Made by a program: the position numbers and the translations under genes. The notes under the pieces were generated by a model that saw only the letters and a list, made by a program, of their open reading frames with translations, did no database searches and was not told the origin of the DNA. This document shows, piece by piece, positions 52,001 to 61,057 of a stretch of DNA of 64,000 bases; the first letter of the stretch is position 1; the number at the start of each line of letters is the position of its first letter. This DNA comes from Aquimarina acroporae. GTDB lineage: Bacteria > Bacteroidota > Bacteroidia > Flavobacteriales > Flavobacteriaceae. Location: NCBI RefSeq assembly GCF_023195925.1, contig NZ_JALPRE010000012.1:124001-188000 (forward strand). The letters run 5' to 3'.

Positions 52001-53583
52001 TTGCCAAAACGAGAAATTCTACTCCGTATGTTGGTTTAATCTCACCTCCACCGCATCACGATATTTATTCTATTGAGGATTTATCGCAGCTTATTTATGA
52101 CTTGAAATCGGCGAATAGAGATGCTCGAATTAATGTGAAGTTGGTTTCTGAGGTTGGAGTAGGGACTGTTGCAGCCGGAGTAGCTAAGGCTAAAGCCGAT
52201 GTTATTCTTATTTCTGGATTCGATGGAGGTACCGGAGCTTCGCCATTAACATCACTAAAGCACGCAGGATTACCTTGGGAGTTAGGTATTGCAGAAGCGC
52301 AACAAACTTTAGTAGGAAATAACCTTAGAAGTAGAGTAGTAGTAGAGTGTGATGGACAGCTAAAAACTGGTAGAGATGTAGCAGTAGCTTGTTTATTGGG
52401 AGCTGAAGAATTCGGATTCGCAACAGCACCTTTAGTAGCTTCAGGATGTATAATGATGAGAGTGTGTCACCTTAATACATGTCCAGTAGGTATAGCAACT
52501 CAAAACCCGGAATTGAGAAAAAAATTCAAAGGAAAACCAGAACATGTTGTAAACTATATGTATTTCGTTGCTCAGGAGCTTCGAGAGATTATGGCACAAC
52601 TTGGATTTAGAACCGTAAACGAAATGGTAGGCCAGGTAAGTAAACTGGATCATAACAGGGCTATTGCCCATTATAAAGCTGCGGGAATTGATCTAACACC
52701 AATTCTACATCAGGTTGAAGCGCCAGAAGGAGTTGAAATCTATAATACCGAAATTCAGGATCACGGATTAGGGAAATCAATAGATTTTGAAATTATTGAG
52801 CAAGCGCATCCTGCGTTATTCCGTAAAGAGAAAACCACTTTAGATTTTGATATCTGTAATACTGATAGAGCTGTAGGTGCAATTTTAAGTAATGAAATTT
52901 CAAAGATTTATGGTGCCCACGGTTTACCAGATAATACTTTAAAGTTAAATTTTACTGGAGCAGCAGGTCAAAGTTTTGGAGCTTTTGCTACCAAAGGATT
53001 AACTATGATAGTCAATGGAAACACTAATGATTATTTAGGAAAAGGTCTCTCTGGAGCAAAGCTTATTATTAAAGTTCCAGATCAAGCGACGATCGTTCCT
53101 GAAGAAAATATTATTACCGGTAATGTAACCTTATACGGAGCAACTGCAGGTGAGGTATACATTAATGGAAAAGCAGGAGAAAGATTCTGTGTTCGTAACT
53201 CGGGGGCCAAAGCTGTTGTAGAAGGCATTGGTGACCACGGTTGTGAATATATGACTGGAGGAATAGCGGTAATTCTGGGAGAGGTAGGAAGAAACTTTGG
53301 AGCCGGTATGTCTGGAGGAATTGCTTATATCTATGATGATAAAAAGACTTTTGAAGCACATTGTAATAAAGAAGCGCTCAACCTTGATCCTGTTATCGAA
53401 CAAAACGATGTTGAAGAACTGAAAACGTTAATCGAAAACCATTACAACGCGACATTAAGTCCTTTGGCACAAAGAATACTCGAAAATTGGGAAAAAGAAT
53501 TACCAAAGTTCATTAAGATATTCCCAGAGGAGTATAAGCAGGCTTTAAAACGATTAGAAGAAGAAAAATTAGCACAAGCATAA
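49084..53583 (+). CDS. gltB: glutamate synthase large subunit
   Basis: This is a 1499-residue enzyme. It makes glutamate from glutamine and 2-oxoglutarate. Residues 1-15 are a propeptide, and Cys16 in HDACGAGFI becomes the N-terminal nucleophile of the glutaminase domain. The synthase domain includes MSYGSISKEAHENLAIAMNR, KPGEGGQLPGPKV and the 3Fe-4S site CIMMRVCHLNTCPVG. The C-terminal GXGXG beta-helix carries repeated G-x-x-G-x-x-x-G units. I chose ATG 49084. A TTG at 49072 in the same frame would add four residues. The small subunit gene follows by 14 bp. Confidence 0.97.
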   Translation: MKKQGMYLPEFEHDACGAGFICSLEGKKSNDIIHKALEILEKLEHRGAVSADGKTGDGAGILIDIPHDFFVENCDFDLPKAGEYAVSNVFLPKKENQRQFCIDTFEKNIADQGLVLLGWRVVPVDPIHLGEIAATTEPFIKQIFIGKEREDQSYFDFNLKLFTARKMTEHTIYSSKLSESKFFYLPSLSTKTLIFKGLLMPEDIKLYYEDLLDPKVVTRLALVHQRFSTNTFPTWDLAQPFRYMCHNGEINTLRGNVTRMRSREELLESDWFGEDIKKVLPVVLPGKSDSASMDMVVELLLMTGRSLPEVMMMMVPEAWEKNPEMSEAKKAFYEFNSCAMEPWDGPASIPFTDGNYIGAVLDRNGLRPSRYSVTKNGYVIMSSETGVVDIDPQNIEYHGRLEPGKMFLVNMDEGRIVNDEEIKEEIAAKHPYREWLDKNLVHLKDIPYNDCPLFLGEETIAKRKEVFGYTQEDIDTIISPMGQGGKEPIGSMGSDTPIAVLSERPQLIYNYFKQLFAQVTNPPLDGIREELICDISLTLGADHNIFDTSDKHCNKLKIQNPVISKEDLDKIKTYTDKGFKASSISMLYNINRGLNGLEDALQIMLNKVSEAIDEGNNIIILSDRNVSKHRAPIPALLACSFVNSGLQKLGKRSKVSMIIESAEPREVHHFALLFGYGASAINPYMVNEIIGEQIAEKNIVDLSFEEAINNYNKAVGKGVLKVMNKIGISTLNSYRSSQLFECIGINTTVVEKYFPNTATRIQGIGLYEIEKEISKRHHRAYVEREVEANLDLEIGGQYRWRRNGEKHQFNPLSVAKLQKSVRDNDPKTYKEYAELINEQSKSLMTIRGLLEFSNYDPIPLDEVEPWTEIVKRFKTGAMSYGSISKEAHENLAIAMNRIGGKSNSGEGGENPERFYKNVGGDWKNSAIKQVASGRFGVSSNYLTSAAEIQIKMAQGAKPGEGGQLPGPKVNPEIAKTRNSTPYVGLISPPPHHDIYSIEDLSQLIYDLKSANRDARINVKLVSEVGVGTVAAGVAKAKADVILISGFDGGTGASPLTSLKHAGLPWELGIAEAQQTLVGNNLRSRVVVECDGQLKTGRDVAVACLLGAEEFGFATAPLVASGCIMMRVCHLNTCPVGIATQNPELRKKFKGKPEHVVNYMYFVAQELREIMAQLGFRTVNEMVGQVSKLDHNRAIAHYKAAGIDLTPILHQVEAPEGVEIYNTEIQDHGLGKSIDFEIIEQAHPALFRKEKTTLDFDICNTDRAVGAILSNEISKIYGAHGLPDNTLKLNFTGAAGQSFGAFATKGLTMIVNGNTNDYLGKGLSGAKLIIKVPDQATIVPEENIITGNVTLYGATAGEVYINGKAGERFCVRNSGAKAVVEGIGDHGCEYMTGGIAVILGEVGRNFGAGMSGGIAYIYDDKKTFEAHCNKEALNLDPVIEQNDVEELKTLIENHYNATLSPLAQRILENWEKELPKFIKIFPEEYKQALKRLEEEKLAQA

Positions 53584-53596
53584 AACGATTAGAAAC

Positions 53597-55060
53597 ATGG
53601 GAAAGATAACTGGATTTTTAGAATTTGAAAGAGAAATTGAGCAGTACGAACCTGTTAAAGATCGTATAAAAGATTATAAAGAGTTCACCGTGGCAATGCC
53701 TGAAAAGAAACTCAAAAATCAAGGTGCACGTTGTATGGATTGTGGTATACCGTTTTGTCATAGCGGTTGCCCGTTAGGAAACTTGATTCCCGATTTTAAC
53801 GATGCTGTATATAGAGGAAAATGGGAGAAAGCTGCTTCTATTTTGCATTCTACCAATAATTTTCCAGAATTTACAGGGAGATTATGTCCTGCTCCTTGTG
53901 AAGAAGCTTGTGTATTAGGAATTAATGAAGACCCGGTTACAATCGAGAATATTGAAAAAAATATTGTAGAGCAGGCTTTTGAGAATGGATGGATTAAAGC
54001 AAACCCACCTAAAGAGAGAACAGGAAAAACGGTTGCGGTAGTTGGTTCTGGACCAGCTGGGTTAGCAGCTGCACAACAGTTAAATAGAGCTGGGCATTTA
54101 GTAACCGTTTTTGAAAGAGATGAGAAAGCAGGAGGATTATTGCGCTATGGAATTCCAGATTTTAAAATGGAAAAACATATTATAGATCGTAGGCTGGCAG
54201 TTCTTGAAGAAGAAGGGATTGTATTTAAAACAAACACAGAAATAGGGAAAAGCATTTCTGCCGATCAACTTAAAGAAGATTATGATGCTGTAGTGCTTTG
54301 TACAGGAGCTACAGTTCGACGTAATCTACCTATAAAAGGAGCAGATCTTAATGGGGTAGTACAGGCTATGGATTTCTTACCACAAAATAACAGAAGAGTA
54401 GATGGTATAAAAGACTTGGGAGAAGAGATTTTGGCGACTGGCAAAGATGTGATTGTGATTGGAGGAGGAGATACTGGGTCAGACTGTATAGGGACCTCGG
54501 TACGTCATGGAGCAACTTCTGTTACCAATTTTGAAATTATGGGTAAAGGCACTACAGAACGACCTGCGAATCAACCCTGGCCATTTTGGCCAATGAGACT
54601 AAGAACAAGTTCTTCACATCAAGAAGGTGTAGATCGTCATTGGAGTATCTCTACAAAAGAATTTTTAGGTGATGAAAATGGAAATCTGAAAGGACTTATT
54701 ACAACTGAGGTAGAGTGGGTAAAACAAAACGGACGTTTTACACTTAAAGAAGTTTTAGGAACAGAGAAAGAATGGAAGTGTGAATTAGCATTATTAGCAT
54801 TAGGGTTTACTGGTTCAGAGCCTACAATTGCAGAACAGCTGGGAGTAGATATGGATGCCAGAACAAATTTAAAAGCTAGTGATGAAAATTATACTACCAA
54901 TGTAAAAGGTGTTTTTGCAGCTGGTGATAGTCGAAGAGGACAGTCCTTAATTGTTTGGGCAATCTCTGAAGGAAGACAAGCTGCGCATCATGTAGATAAA
55001 TATTTAATGGGAAGCTCTAATCTACCGTTGAAAGGGGATGGAGATTTACCAAGAATCTAA
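53597..55060 (+). CDS. gltD: glutamate synthase small subunit
   Basis: This is a 487-residue FAD protein that passes electrons from NAD(P)H to the large subunit. The N-terminal 4Fe-4S sites are RCMDCGIPFCHSGCPLGNLI and CPAPCEEACVLGI. The FAD motif is VAVVGSGPAGLAAAQQLNRAG (cited in part as GSGPAG) and the NAD(P) motif is VIGGGDTGSDC. Length and motifs are standard. It is co-transcribed with gltB, and a terminator follows. Confidence 0.97.
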   Translation: MGKITGFLEFEREIEQYEPVKDRIKDYKEFTVAMPEKKLKNQGARCMDCGIPFCHSGCPLGNLIPDFNDAVYRGKWEKAASILHSTNNFPEFTGRLCPAPCEEACVLGINEDPVTIENIEKNIVEQAFENGWIKANPPKERTGKTVAVVGSGPAGLAAAQQLNRAGHLVTVFERDEKAGGLLRYGIPDFKMEKHIIDRRLAVLEEEGIVFKTNTEIGKSISADQLKEDYDAVVLCTGATVRRNLPIKGADLNGVVQAMDFLPQNNRRVDGIKDLGEEILATGKDVIVIGGGDTGSDCIGTSVRHGATSVTNFEIMGKGTTERPANQPWPFWPMRLRTSSSHQEGVDRHWSISTKEFLGDENGNLKGLITTEVEWVKQNGRFTLKEVLGTEKEWKCELALLALGFTGSEPTIAEQLGVDMDARTNLKASDENYTTNVKGVFAAGDSRRGQSLIVWAISEGRQAAHHVDKYLMGSSNLPLKGDGDLPRI

Positions 55061-55095
55061 TTGCGGATCTAATATTTTAATTATTAGTGTTAAGA

Positions 55096-55136
55096 AAAGG
55101 CTGCTAAAATGGGAATTAGCAGCCTTTTGTTTTTTA
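55096..55136 (+). terminator. rho-independent terminator of gltBD
   Basis: AAAAGGCTGCTAA (55096-55108) and TTAGCAGCCTTTT (55117-55129) form a 13-bp perfect stem with an eight-base loop, followed by GTTTTTT. It overlaps the last codons of the converging S41 peptidase gene. Confidence 0.88.
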
Positions 55137-56621
55137 TTGATTTTTATTGGAGGTCGTCAACAGGTTTTTCAATGCAAATTGTAGAATAACATCCTTACCA
55201 TCAACAATATCTCTAATGGAACTAGAAACATTGTAATCTGGGACTACTGTTCTTTTCTGAATATGTTTGTTTATGTTGTATTTAGCGTGTAGCAGAGGTA
55301 AATAGATTGCTACCTCAGTATGATCCCCTTTAACCGAAATTTGACGAATACCATTGCTAATGCCGGCATACCCATAGGTCTCTGTTCCAACTAAGCTGGC
55401 ATTTGTATATTGTTTTAGTAAGCCGGCAGCAATACCTGCTGCAGAGGAAGTTCCTCCATTGATAAGAACGATTAACTTCCCTTTAAATTGATATTCTTCA
55501 ATAGGGGCGTAGTTCATCAAATCTCTTAATAATTTGTGGTCTGTAACTTTGTATGTGCCATCTTTTTTTTGTTTTAACCCAAAGGGCTCATTCAGGTTAA
55601 GACTGTCTCCAAGAATGTTCAAGAAGTACTTGTCATCCCCCATGGTTGTGATTTCTTTAGCAGGGGTGAAATTTTGATTAACAAGGTATTGCAGTAGATA
55701 AGCAGCGTTACTTGCTTTTCCACCCCCATTATTCCTTAAATCGATAATAAGGTTTTTGATATTTTTATAAGCAATTTCTTTAAAACATTGTTTGTAGAAA
55801 ATGGGATAAGTATTTTCGGGTTCATCATAACTTGTCTTAAAGAAGCGGTTTATTTTTAAATACGCATAATTGTCATTTTTGTTAATATCAAAACTAAAAG
55901 CCTCTTCAGTTGTTGCTTTTGTTGTATACCTTATAGACTCTCTTTTTTTATAATCCTCTTTTGAAATAGATTTAACCTTGGTCTTTGCGATTTTATGGGT
56001 CTCAACATCTCGATACACCAAATCATATGTAGCTTGCTCTCCAAAAATTTCAGGATAGATGTTGTAGAAGGGTTTATATGGTCCTCCCAGCCAATGTCGC
56101 ATTCCGTTATGACTTTTACCATCTGAAGAATAATGTTCTAATATTTCGAAAATTATCTCATTACTTAAGTTCCCGTTTATAGAAAGAATTTCTGATCCCT
56201 CTATGATTTCTTGTAAACTTAAATTTTTTACGATGAATAATCGTTCATCTTTAATGTATATCTGAAACGGGAACCTTTTTTGGTTATTAATGATATTTCC
56301 AAGTTTACCGAATGAATATGCTTGGGTATGTCCATCATGCAGATTTGCGACAAGTCTAAGAATAACTTTATAGAATTCTTTGGCTTGCATTGGTTTGGAA
56401 GTTTGAAACTTCAATACATTTACCATTTGATCAAACTCTTGATAAGTTTGATGAGTAAAGGTTCCAGGGTGTACTTTAGTCAAAACATTTTTAAACTTTT
56501 TCAAATCTGCCAGCATTTGTCCGGGCTCGTAAATTAAATGCTCTTGAGCTCTTGCGGTTTGCATCACGATTAGTAAACTTACAAGTATTGACCGGTAAAT
56601 TCTGTTCTTATTCATTAACAT
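55134..56621 (-). CDS. S41 family peptidase (C-terminal processing protease-like)
   Basis: This is a 495-residue exported protease with a signal peptide ending near ARAQ (residue 26). An N-terminal helical region contains ANLHDGHTQAYSFG. The S41 catalytic domain shows NLIIDLRNNGGGKASNAAYL and IVLINGGTSSAAGIAAGLL, where the second Ser is the likely nucleophile, followed by VGTETYGYAGISNG. No PDZ domain is obvious, although residues 130-175 may form a reduced one (GSEILSINGNLSNEIIFEIL). The first Met pair (MLMN) leaves the start uncertain by two residues. Confidence 0.87.
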   Translation of the reverse strand: MLMNKNRIYRSILVSLLIVMQTARAQEHLIYEPGQMLADLKKFKNVLTKVHPGTFTHQTYQEFDQMVNVLKFQTSKPMQAKEFYKVILRLVANLHDGHTQAYSFGKLGNIINNQKRFPFQIYIKDERLFIVKNLSLQEIIEGSEILSINGNLSNEIIFEILEHYSSDGKSHNGMRHWLGGPYKPFYNIYPEIFGEQATYDLVYRDVETHKIAKTKVKSISKEDYKKRESIRYTTKATTEEAFSFDINKNDNYAYLKINRFFKTSYDEPENTYPIFYKQCFKEIAYKNIKNLIIDLRNNGGGKASNAAYLLQYLVNQNFTPAKEITTMGDDKYFLNILGDSLNLNEPFGLKQKKDGTYKVTDHKLLRDLMNYAPIEEYQFKGKLIVLINGGTSSAAGIAAGLLKQYTNASLVGTETYGYAGISNGIRQISVKGDHTEVAIYLPLLHAKYNINKHIQKRTVVPDYNVSSSIRDIVDGKDVILQFALKNLLTTSNKNQ

Positions 56622-56743
56622 AACTTCAGGAACTGAAATTTCTTGGGCTATTTATTTTAATGTAGCTGATTAGGCTGTTTTTGCACAAGAATTAGCAATA
56701 TTTCGTTTTTTGATTGATGAATGTTTGTTAAACCATAAAATGT

Positions 56744-59491
56744 TTAAAAGTGAATCTTGATTCTTATGGCTTGATCTAATGAAATATCTTTATCCTGCTC
56801 TTTTAATGATTTTACAAATTCAGGAGTAACTCTATGAATTCTTAGACTTTGTGCCTGGTCTGCAGTAATGTTTTTATACCCTAGATCTTCAAAAGACTTT
56901 ACAAATTCTGGAGTAACCTTGTGAATCTTAAAAGATACAATTTCATTTAATGGTAGATCTCCAAATCGAGACTTTTTGAATTCTGCAACATATTCTGGAG
57001 ATACGCGGTGTATCTTTAATGATCTCAATTGATCTAATGAAATGTTGGTATACCCAAGCTTTGCGTAAGCTTCTGCAGCATCTGGCGAGATGTTATGTAT
57101 TTTTAAGCTTCTAGCATCATTAAGGGATATGTTTTTGTAGCCCGCTTTTTTGAAGGAATTTATAAATTCCGGAGTTACATTGTGAATCTTTAAACCTACA
57201 ACTTCATCAAGAGGAATGTTCTTATATCCAGCATTGTTAAACATTTTAATGAACTCAGGAGTTACATTGTGTATTTTTAACGAAATGATTTGATCTACAG
57301 AAACATTGTCATACCCTAGAGTCTTAAATTGTTTGATGTAATCATTTGGAGTGTTTTGAAACTCTTGTTTACTACTTCCAAAGCTATTGGTTGAACTTGA
57401 TTCAGAATCTGAATCTTGGGATTCGTAAGAATAATTTTTTGCACCTTTTACCTGGCCTGGAGTTACATTATGAATTTTTAATTTAACAGCTTCATTTAAA
57501 GAAAGATTCTCTTGGCCAGCTTTTTTGTAAGCATTAATTAACTCTGGAGTTACATTATGGATTTTTAATTTTTTTGCTTCTTGTAATGTAACATTAGGAT
57601 ATCCAATTTTCTTGATACTTTTAATAAAAGTAGGAGTGACATTATGAATCTTGAGCTCTTTTGCTTCTTTAAGAGTAATATTGTTATATCCCACAGCTTT
57701 AAAAGAATTAATGAACTTTGGTGTTACGTTATGAATTTTAAGATTTTTAGCCTCCTTGGTAGAGATGTTTCCGTAACCTTCCTTCTTAAAAGTAGCAATA
57801 TAATCGGGAGTTACATCGTGAATTTTTAATTTTATATATTCATCTAGCGATAATTTTCCGTAGCCTTTGTCTGAATAAGATTTTATAAATTCAGGGGAAA
57901 GGTTATGAATTTTAGCCTTGGTAATTTTTCTTAGAGAAACCTTGTTACCATTAATTTTGTTGATAAACTTGATATAGTCTATATCAACATCAAATAAGTT
58001 AAGTTTGCTAATTTCTTCCATTGTATACTCGGTATAGCCTAACCTTTTTAACTCTTTTCTGTATAGTTTTAATTTGTCTAACGGAAGTGCTTTGTGAATA
58101 ATATCTTCAAAGTCATCTTGGTTGATGTCAAGATTTTCTGCTTTTAGGTATGCCAGGTATGTATTATCAAAACCAGTAAGAAAGCAGTGAACAAGATCTC
58201 CTCCTTCGGCTTGTAATCCGTAGGCTTTAAGAGATTTTACAAAACGCTCATCGGCGGTAAAGGTGTATCTTCCATCACCAATTTTGTTATCAAATTCGCC
58301 TGTGTAGGTCATGGTACCAGCGTCACCGGTTATTTTAAGCTCTCGACGGTCTCCTTTAGGAAAGTTGCTAAAATATGAAGGGTCATAGCATCTTGTCGTG
58401 GACCAATAACTTCGTTTTAGAGGCTCTGCACTTCGGTACATCACACATAGTTTTCCTCCACCCAGTTCGGCATCCCATACTCCTTTGGTGAAATCTCGAG
58501 TATCTTCGGTTATAGTTTCAGAATTTACATCCAATGGCATATCTGAAGAAGTATCTTCATGGGTTAATGTTGTGTTTGGCTTTATCGGGTTAAAGGAAAA
58601 TACAGATAAAGCAAGTAATGGAATAATGATTAGGTATTTCCATCCTGATTTTGCGGTTGATTTTTTAGAATTCATCATAAGGATTCGTTTTTTGAGAAAT
58701 GATTGATTGTAACTTGTTGCCAAACCCGTTGGCATATTAGGAGTCGAAACTTTTAAAAGATTCAACTGGTAATTTTCTTTGTCTTCGCCAATATTAAGCA
58801 TACCGTCGTCGGTTAGATATTCTAGGTTGTTATCTATAGCTTTTCGATACAACCATGCAAAGGGATTAAACCATTGCAGCATCACTAATAATTCTACCAA
58901 AAGCATATCGAGGCTATGTTTTCCTTTAATATGCATTTGTTCATGTTTCAGAATCTGTAGATACGTATCGGGATTGTATTGACTCGGATTCATAAATATG
59001 CGATTCCAAAACGAGTAAGGCGCATGTTTTTTATTGGTTTCGATAATCTTATAATCATCGACTTCAATGGTTGGGTATTTCAATATTCTGTATAAAAGTA
59101 CTCCAAGTTGGATTAGGAAATGAATACCAAATACCAACATTCCGAGAAAATAGATATATTTCAGAATAGTTTTCCACCCTATTGCGCTGCTTGTTGATTC
59201 ATAAGTTGAAGGTGAAGTTTCAACATTAGGAACTTCTTCCATTGTCATTGTACCTTGCGAAATTTCAATTGAAGAAGAGTCGGTGAGTGGAGCAATAATA
59301 GCCTCTTCCTCTACCAAATTTCTAAAAGATAAACTTTCGGGAACAGCTATTAACGGTAAGGTAAACGAAAGAATTACCAATGTTAATAATACCCATCGGT
59401 TTAAGCCGTAAAAAGTCTCTTTGGAAAGAAAAAAACGATAGATGATATATGAAAATGCTATTAATCCCGAGCTATGAATAATATAGTCCAT
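56744..59491 (-). CDS. BlaR1-like M56 metallopeptidase with 29-residue repeats
   Basis: This is a 915-residue membrane protein. Helices near 5-22, 33-50, 110-135 and 284-300 frame the M56 domain, whose zinc motif is H183-E-Q-M-H187 followed by NNLEYLTDDGML. After a periplasmic domain (300-525) come about 13 repeats of 29 residues (527 to the end), each with the pattern KIHNVTPEFI-x(5)-GY-x-NISLDEA-x(2)-L. A Ser-rich break (SYESQDSDSESSS) splits them after the sixth. BlaR1 proteins cleave the BlaI repressor on sensing a signal. Here the C-terminal penicillin-sensor domain is replaced by the repeats. Confidence 0.88.
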   Translation of the reverse strand: MDYIIHSSGLIAFSYIIYRFFLSKETFYGLNRWVLLTLVILSFTLPLIAVPESLSFRNLVEEEAIIAPLTDSSSIEISQGTMTMEEVPNVETSPSTYESTSSAIGWKTILKYIYFLGMLVFGIHFLIQLGVLLYRILKYPTIEVDDYKIIETNKKHAPYSFWNRIFMNPSQYNPDTYLQILKHEQMHIKGKHSLDMLLVELLVMLQWFNPFAWLYRKAIDNNLEYLTDDGMLNIGEDKENYQLNLLKVSTPNMPTGLATSYNQSFLKKRILMMNSKKSTAKSGWKYLIIIPLLALSVFSFNPIKPNTTLTHEDTSSDMPLDVNSETITEDTRDFTKGVWDAELGGGKLCVMYRSAEPLKRSYWSTTRCYDPSYFSNFPKGDRRELKITGDAGTMTYTGEFDNKIGDGRYTFTADERFVKSLKAYGLQAEGGDLVHCFLTGFDNTYLAYLKAENLDINQDDFEDIIHKALPLDKLKLYRKELKRLGYTEYTMEEISKLNLFDVDIDYIKFINKINGNKVSLRKITKAKIHNLSPEFIKSYSDKGYGKLSLDEYIKLKIHDVTPDYIATFKKEGYGNISTKEAKNLKIHNVTPKFINSFKAVGYNNITLKEAKELKIHNVTPTFIKSIKKIGYPNVTLQEAKKLKIHNVTPELINAYKKAGQENLSLNEAVKLKIHNVTPGQVKGAKNYSYESQDSDSESSSTNSFGSSKQEFQNTPNDYIKQFKTLGYDNVSVDQIISLKIHNVTPEFIKMFNNAGYKNIPLDEVVGLKIHNVTPEFINSFKKAGYKNISLNDARSLKIHNISPDAAEAYAKLGYTNISLDQLRSLKIHRVSPEYVAEFKKSRFGDLPLNEIVSFKIHKVTPEFVKSFEDLGYKNITADQAQSLRIHRVTPEFVKSLKEQDKDISLDQAIRIKIHF
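56747..57913 (-). repeat. tandem repeats of about 87 bp within the M56 gene
   Basis: About 13 in-frame copies of an 87-bp unit encode the 29-residue KIHNVTPEFI-type repeat. The units have diverged at the base level but keep their length. One unit near 57440-57320 is interrupted by a Ser/Asp-rich insertion. Confidence 0.85.
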
Positions 59492-59850
59492 TATTTTTTC
59501 TTTTTGATCAGTTGTATAATTTCTTCTAATTCTTTGGTGTTTATTTTCTCTTCTTTAGCAAAAAATTTCACCAAGGCTAGGGGAGAGTTATCAAAATAAT
59601 TGTTTACCACGTCGCCCACAACTTCTTTTTGATAATCATCTTTAGAAATTAATGGATAATATTGAAAACTGTTTCCATAGGCCACATGACTAATAAAACC
59701 TTTTTCTTCAAGAATTTTTACAATAGTAGCAGTGGTATTGTAATGTGGTTTAGGATCTGGTAACTCTGCAATAATTTCTTTTATGAAAGCTTTATTAAGT
59801 TTCCATAAACTTTGCATAATTTGTTCTTCTCTCTTGGCTAATTTTTGCAT
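59491..59850 (-). CDS. BlaI/MecI family transcriptional repressor
   Basis: This is a 119-residue winged-helix repressor. Landmarks are REEQIMQSLWKLNKAFIKEI, HYNTTATIVKILEEKGFISH and the dimerisation helix with VVNNYFDNSPLALVKFF. It overlaps the M56 gene by one base (stop and start). Its own promoter region holds three matching palindromes, so it surely autoregulates. The M56 protein is expected to inactivate it by proteolysis on receipt of a signal. Confidence 0.95.
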   Translation of the reverse strand: MQKLAKREEQIMQSLWKLNKAFIKEIIAELPDPKPHYNTTATIVKILEEKGFISHVAYGNSFQYYPLISKDDYQKEVVGDVVNNYFDNSPLALVKFFAKEEKINTKELEEIIQLIKKKK

Positions 59851-59867
59851 GATTCAATTTTATAACA

Positions 59868-59898
59868 CAAACATACTACTAATTTTTTAGTAGTACAA
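59868..59898 (-). promoter_or_regulatory. promoter of the blaI-like/M56 operon
   Basis: On the minus strand TTG (59898-59896) and TATGTTTG (59875-59868) are separated by 20 bp, a consensus Bacteroidetes promoter. The first palindromic operator (59878-59891) sits in the spacer between the two elements. Confidence 0.75.
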
Positions 59899-59931
59899 CT
59901 AATTTATTAGTAATACAACTAATTAATTAGT
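59878..59931. promoter_or_regulatory. three BlaI-type operators spaced exactly 20 bp
   Basis: ACTAATTTTTTAGT (59878-59891), ACTAATTTATTAGT (59898-59911) and ACTAATTAATTAGT (59918-59931) are 14-bp palindromes with the ACTAA and TTAGT half-sites. Their centres are 20 bp apart. The first lies between the -33 and -7 elements and is extended to TACTACTAA and TTAGTAGTA. The DNA to 60110 beyond them shows nothing else that I can name. Confidence 0.85.
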
Positions 59932-60110
59932 ATTGATGTATGTAAAGCATTGTAAATAAAGACGTTTTGGTGCTCTGTTAAAAAAATAATAAATTCTTTT
60001 GTAAGAAGGGATAAGCAAATAATAACGAGTAAAAATGAAATATTACTAGATCTCGAACTTGAAGATTCAGTAAAAAGAGGATCTAAACTCTTAAAAATTT
60101 ATTTTTGTAT

Positions 60111-61046
60111 TTAGAAGGGGAGATTACCTAAATCAACATTCCCACCTGAAAGGATAATGCCTATTTTTTTATTTTTAAACCTATGTTTATCCTTTAATAA
60201 TGACGCAAAGGGAACTGCACATGAAGGTTCTATAATAATTTTCATACGCTCCCAGATGAGTTTCATGGCATCGATTATTTCTTGCTCCTCAACTCTAATG
60301 ATTTCTGAAACATGTTCTTTTATTATAGGAAAGTTAATATCACCCAATTGAGTTTTTAATCCATCGGCAATAGTATTTGTGGAGGTATTGGTTTCAATTT
60401 TACCACTTTTTAAAGATCGATAGGCATCGTCAACTTCAAAGGGTTCTCCACCAATCACAGTACAATTATTTCCAAAAAAATGTGCGGCAAGTGCGGTACC
60501 TGCTATTAATCCACCGCCTCCTACGGGGGTGAAGATATATTCTAGATCTGGATGATCTTCTAAAAGTTCAATAGCAGCAGTTCCCTGACCAATTATAACA
60601 TCAAGATCATCTGATGGATGAAGAAACGTAGCTCCTTTTTCCTCTTGAATACTTAAGGCGGTTTTTTCCCTATCCTGTAAGGTAGGTGGGCATTCTATAA
60701 TATGACCTCCATAGCCTTTCACAGCATCTTTTTTTACCTGCGGAGCGGTAGAAGGCATAACAATATATGCCGGTACATTAAGACTATGAGCGGCCAGAGA
60801 TAAAGCTTGTGCAAAATTCCCAGAAGAGTGTGTAACGACTCCTTTGTTCCTTTGTTCTTTGGTTAGCTGTAGAATAGCATTGGTAGCTCCTCTCATTTTA
60901 AAAGCTCCCATACGCTGAAAATTTTCGCATTTAAAGAAAATGGTAGCACCAGAAATTTTATTCAATAATCTCGAAGTTAATACTGGCGTTCTATGTATAT
61001 GAGGTTGTATTCTAGAATGACCATCTTTAATATCTTGTAGTGTCAT
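60111..61046 (-). CDS. threonine/serine dehydratase-like PLP enzyme
   Basis: This is a 311-residue fold type II PLP enzyme of the threonine dehydratase/serine racemase branch. It has FKCENFQRMGAFKMRGATNA (the Lys of FKMRG binds PLP), SSGNFAQALSLAA, TPVGGGGLIAGTAL (phosphate-binding loop) and GIILSGGNVD at the end. There is no C-terminal ACT regulatory domain, so it resembles the catabolic, short form. Reactions could be threonine or serine dehydration, or racemisation. The gene lies 11 bp downstream of the hydrolase gene. Confidence 0.87.
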   Translation of the reverse strand: MTLQDIKDGHSRIQPHIHRTPVLTSRLLNKISGATIFFKCENFQRMGAFKMRGATNAILQLTKEQRNKGVVTHSSGNFAQALSLAAHSLNVPAYIVMPSTAPQVKKDAVKGYGGHIIECPPTLQDREKTALSIQEEKGATFLHPSDDLDVIIGQGTAAIELLEDHPDLEYIFTPVGGGGLIAGTALAAHFFGNNCTVIGGEPFEVDDAYRSLKSGKIETNTSTNTIADGLKTQLGDINFPIIKEHVSEIIRVEEQEIIDAMKLIWERMKIIIEPSCAVPFASLLKDKHRFKNKKIGIILSGGNVDLGNLPF

Positions 61047-61057
61047 AGTATTTTATT

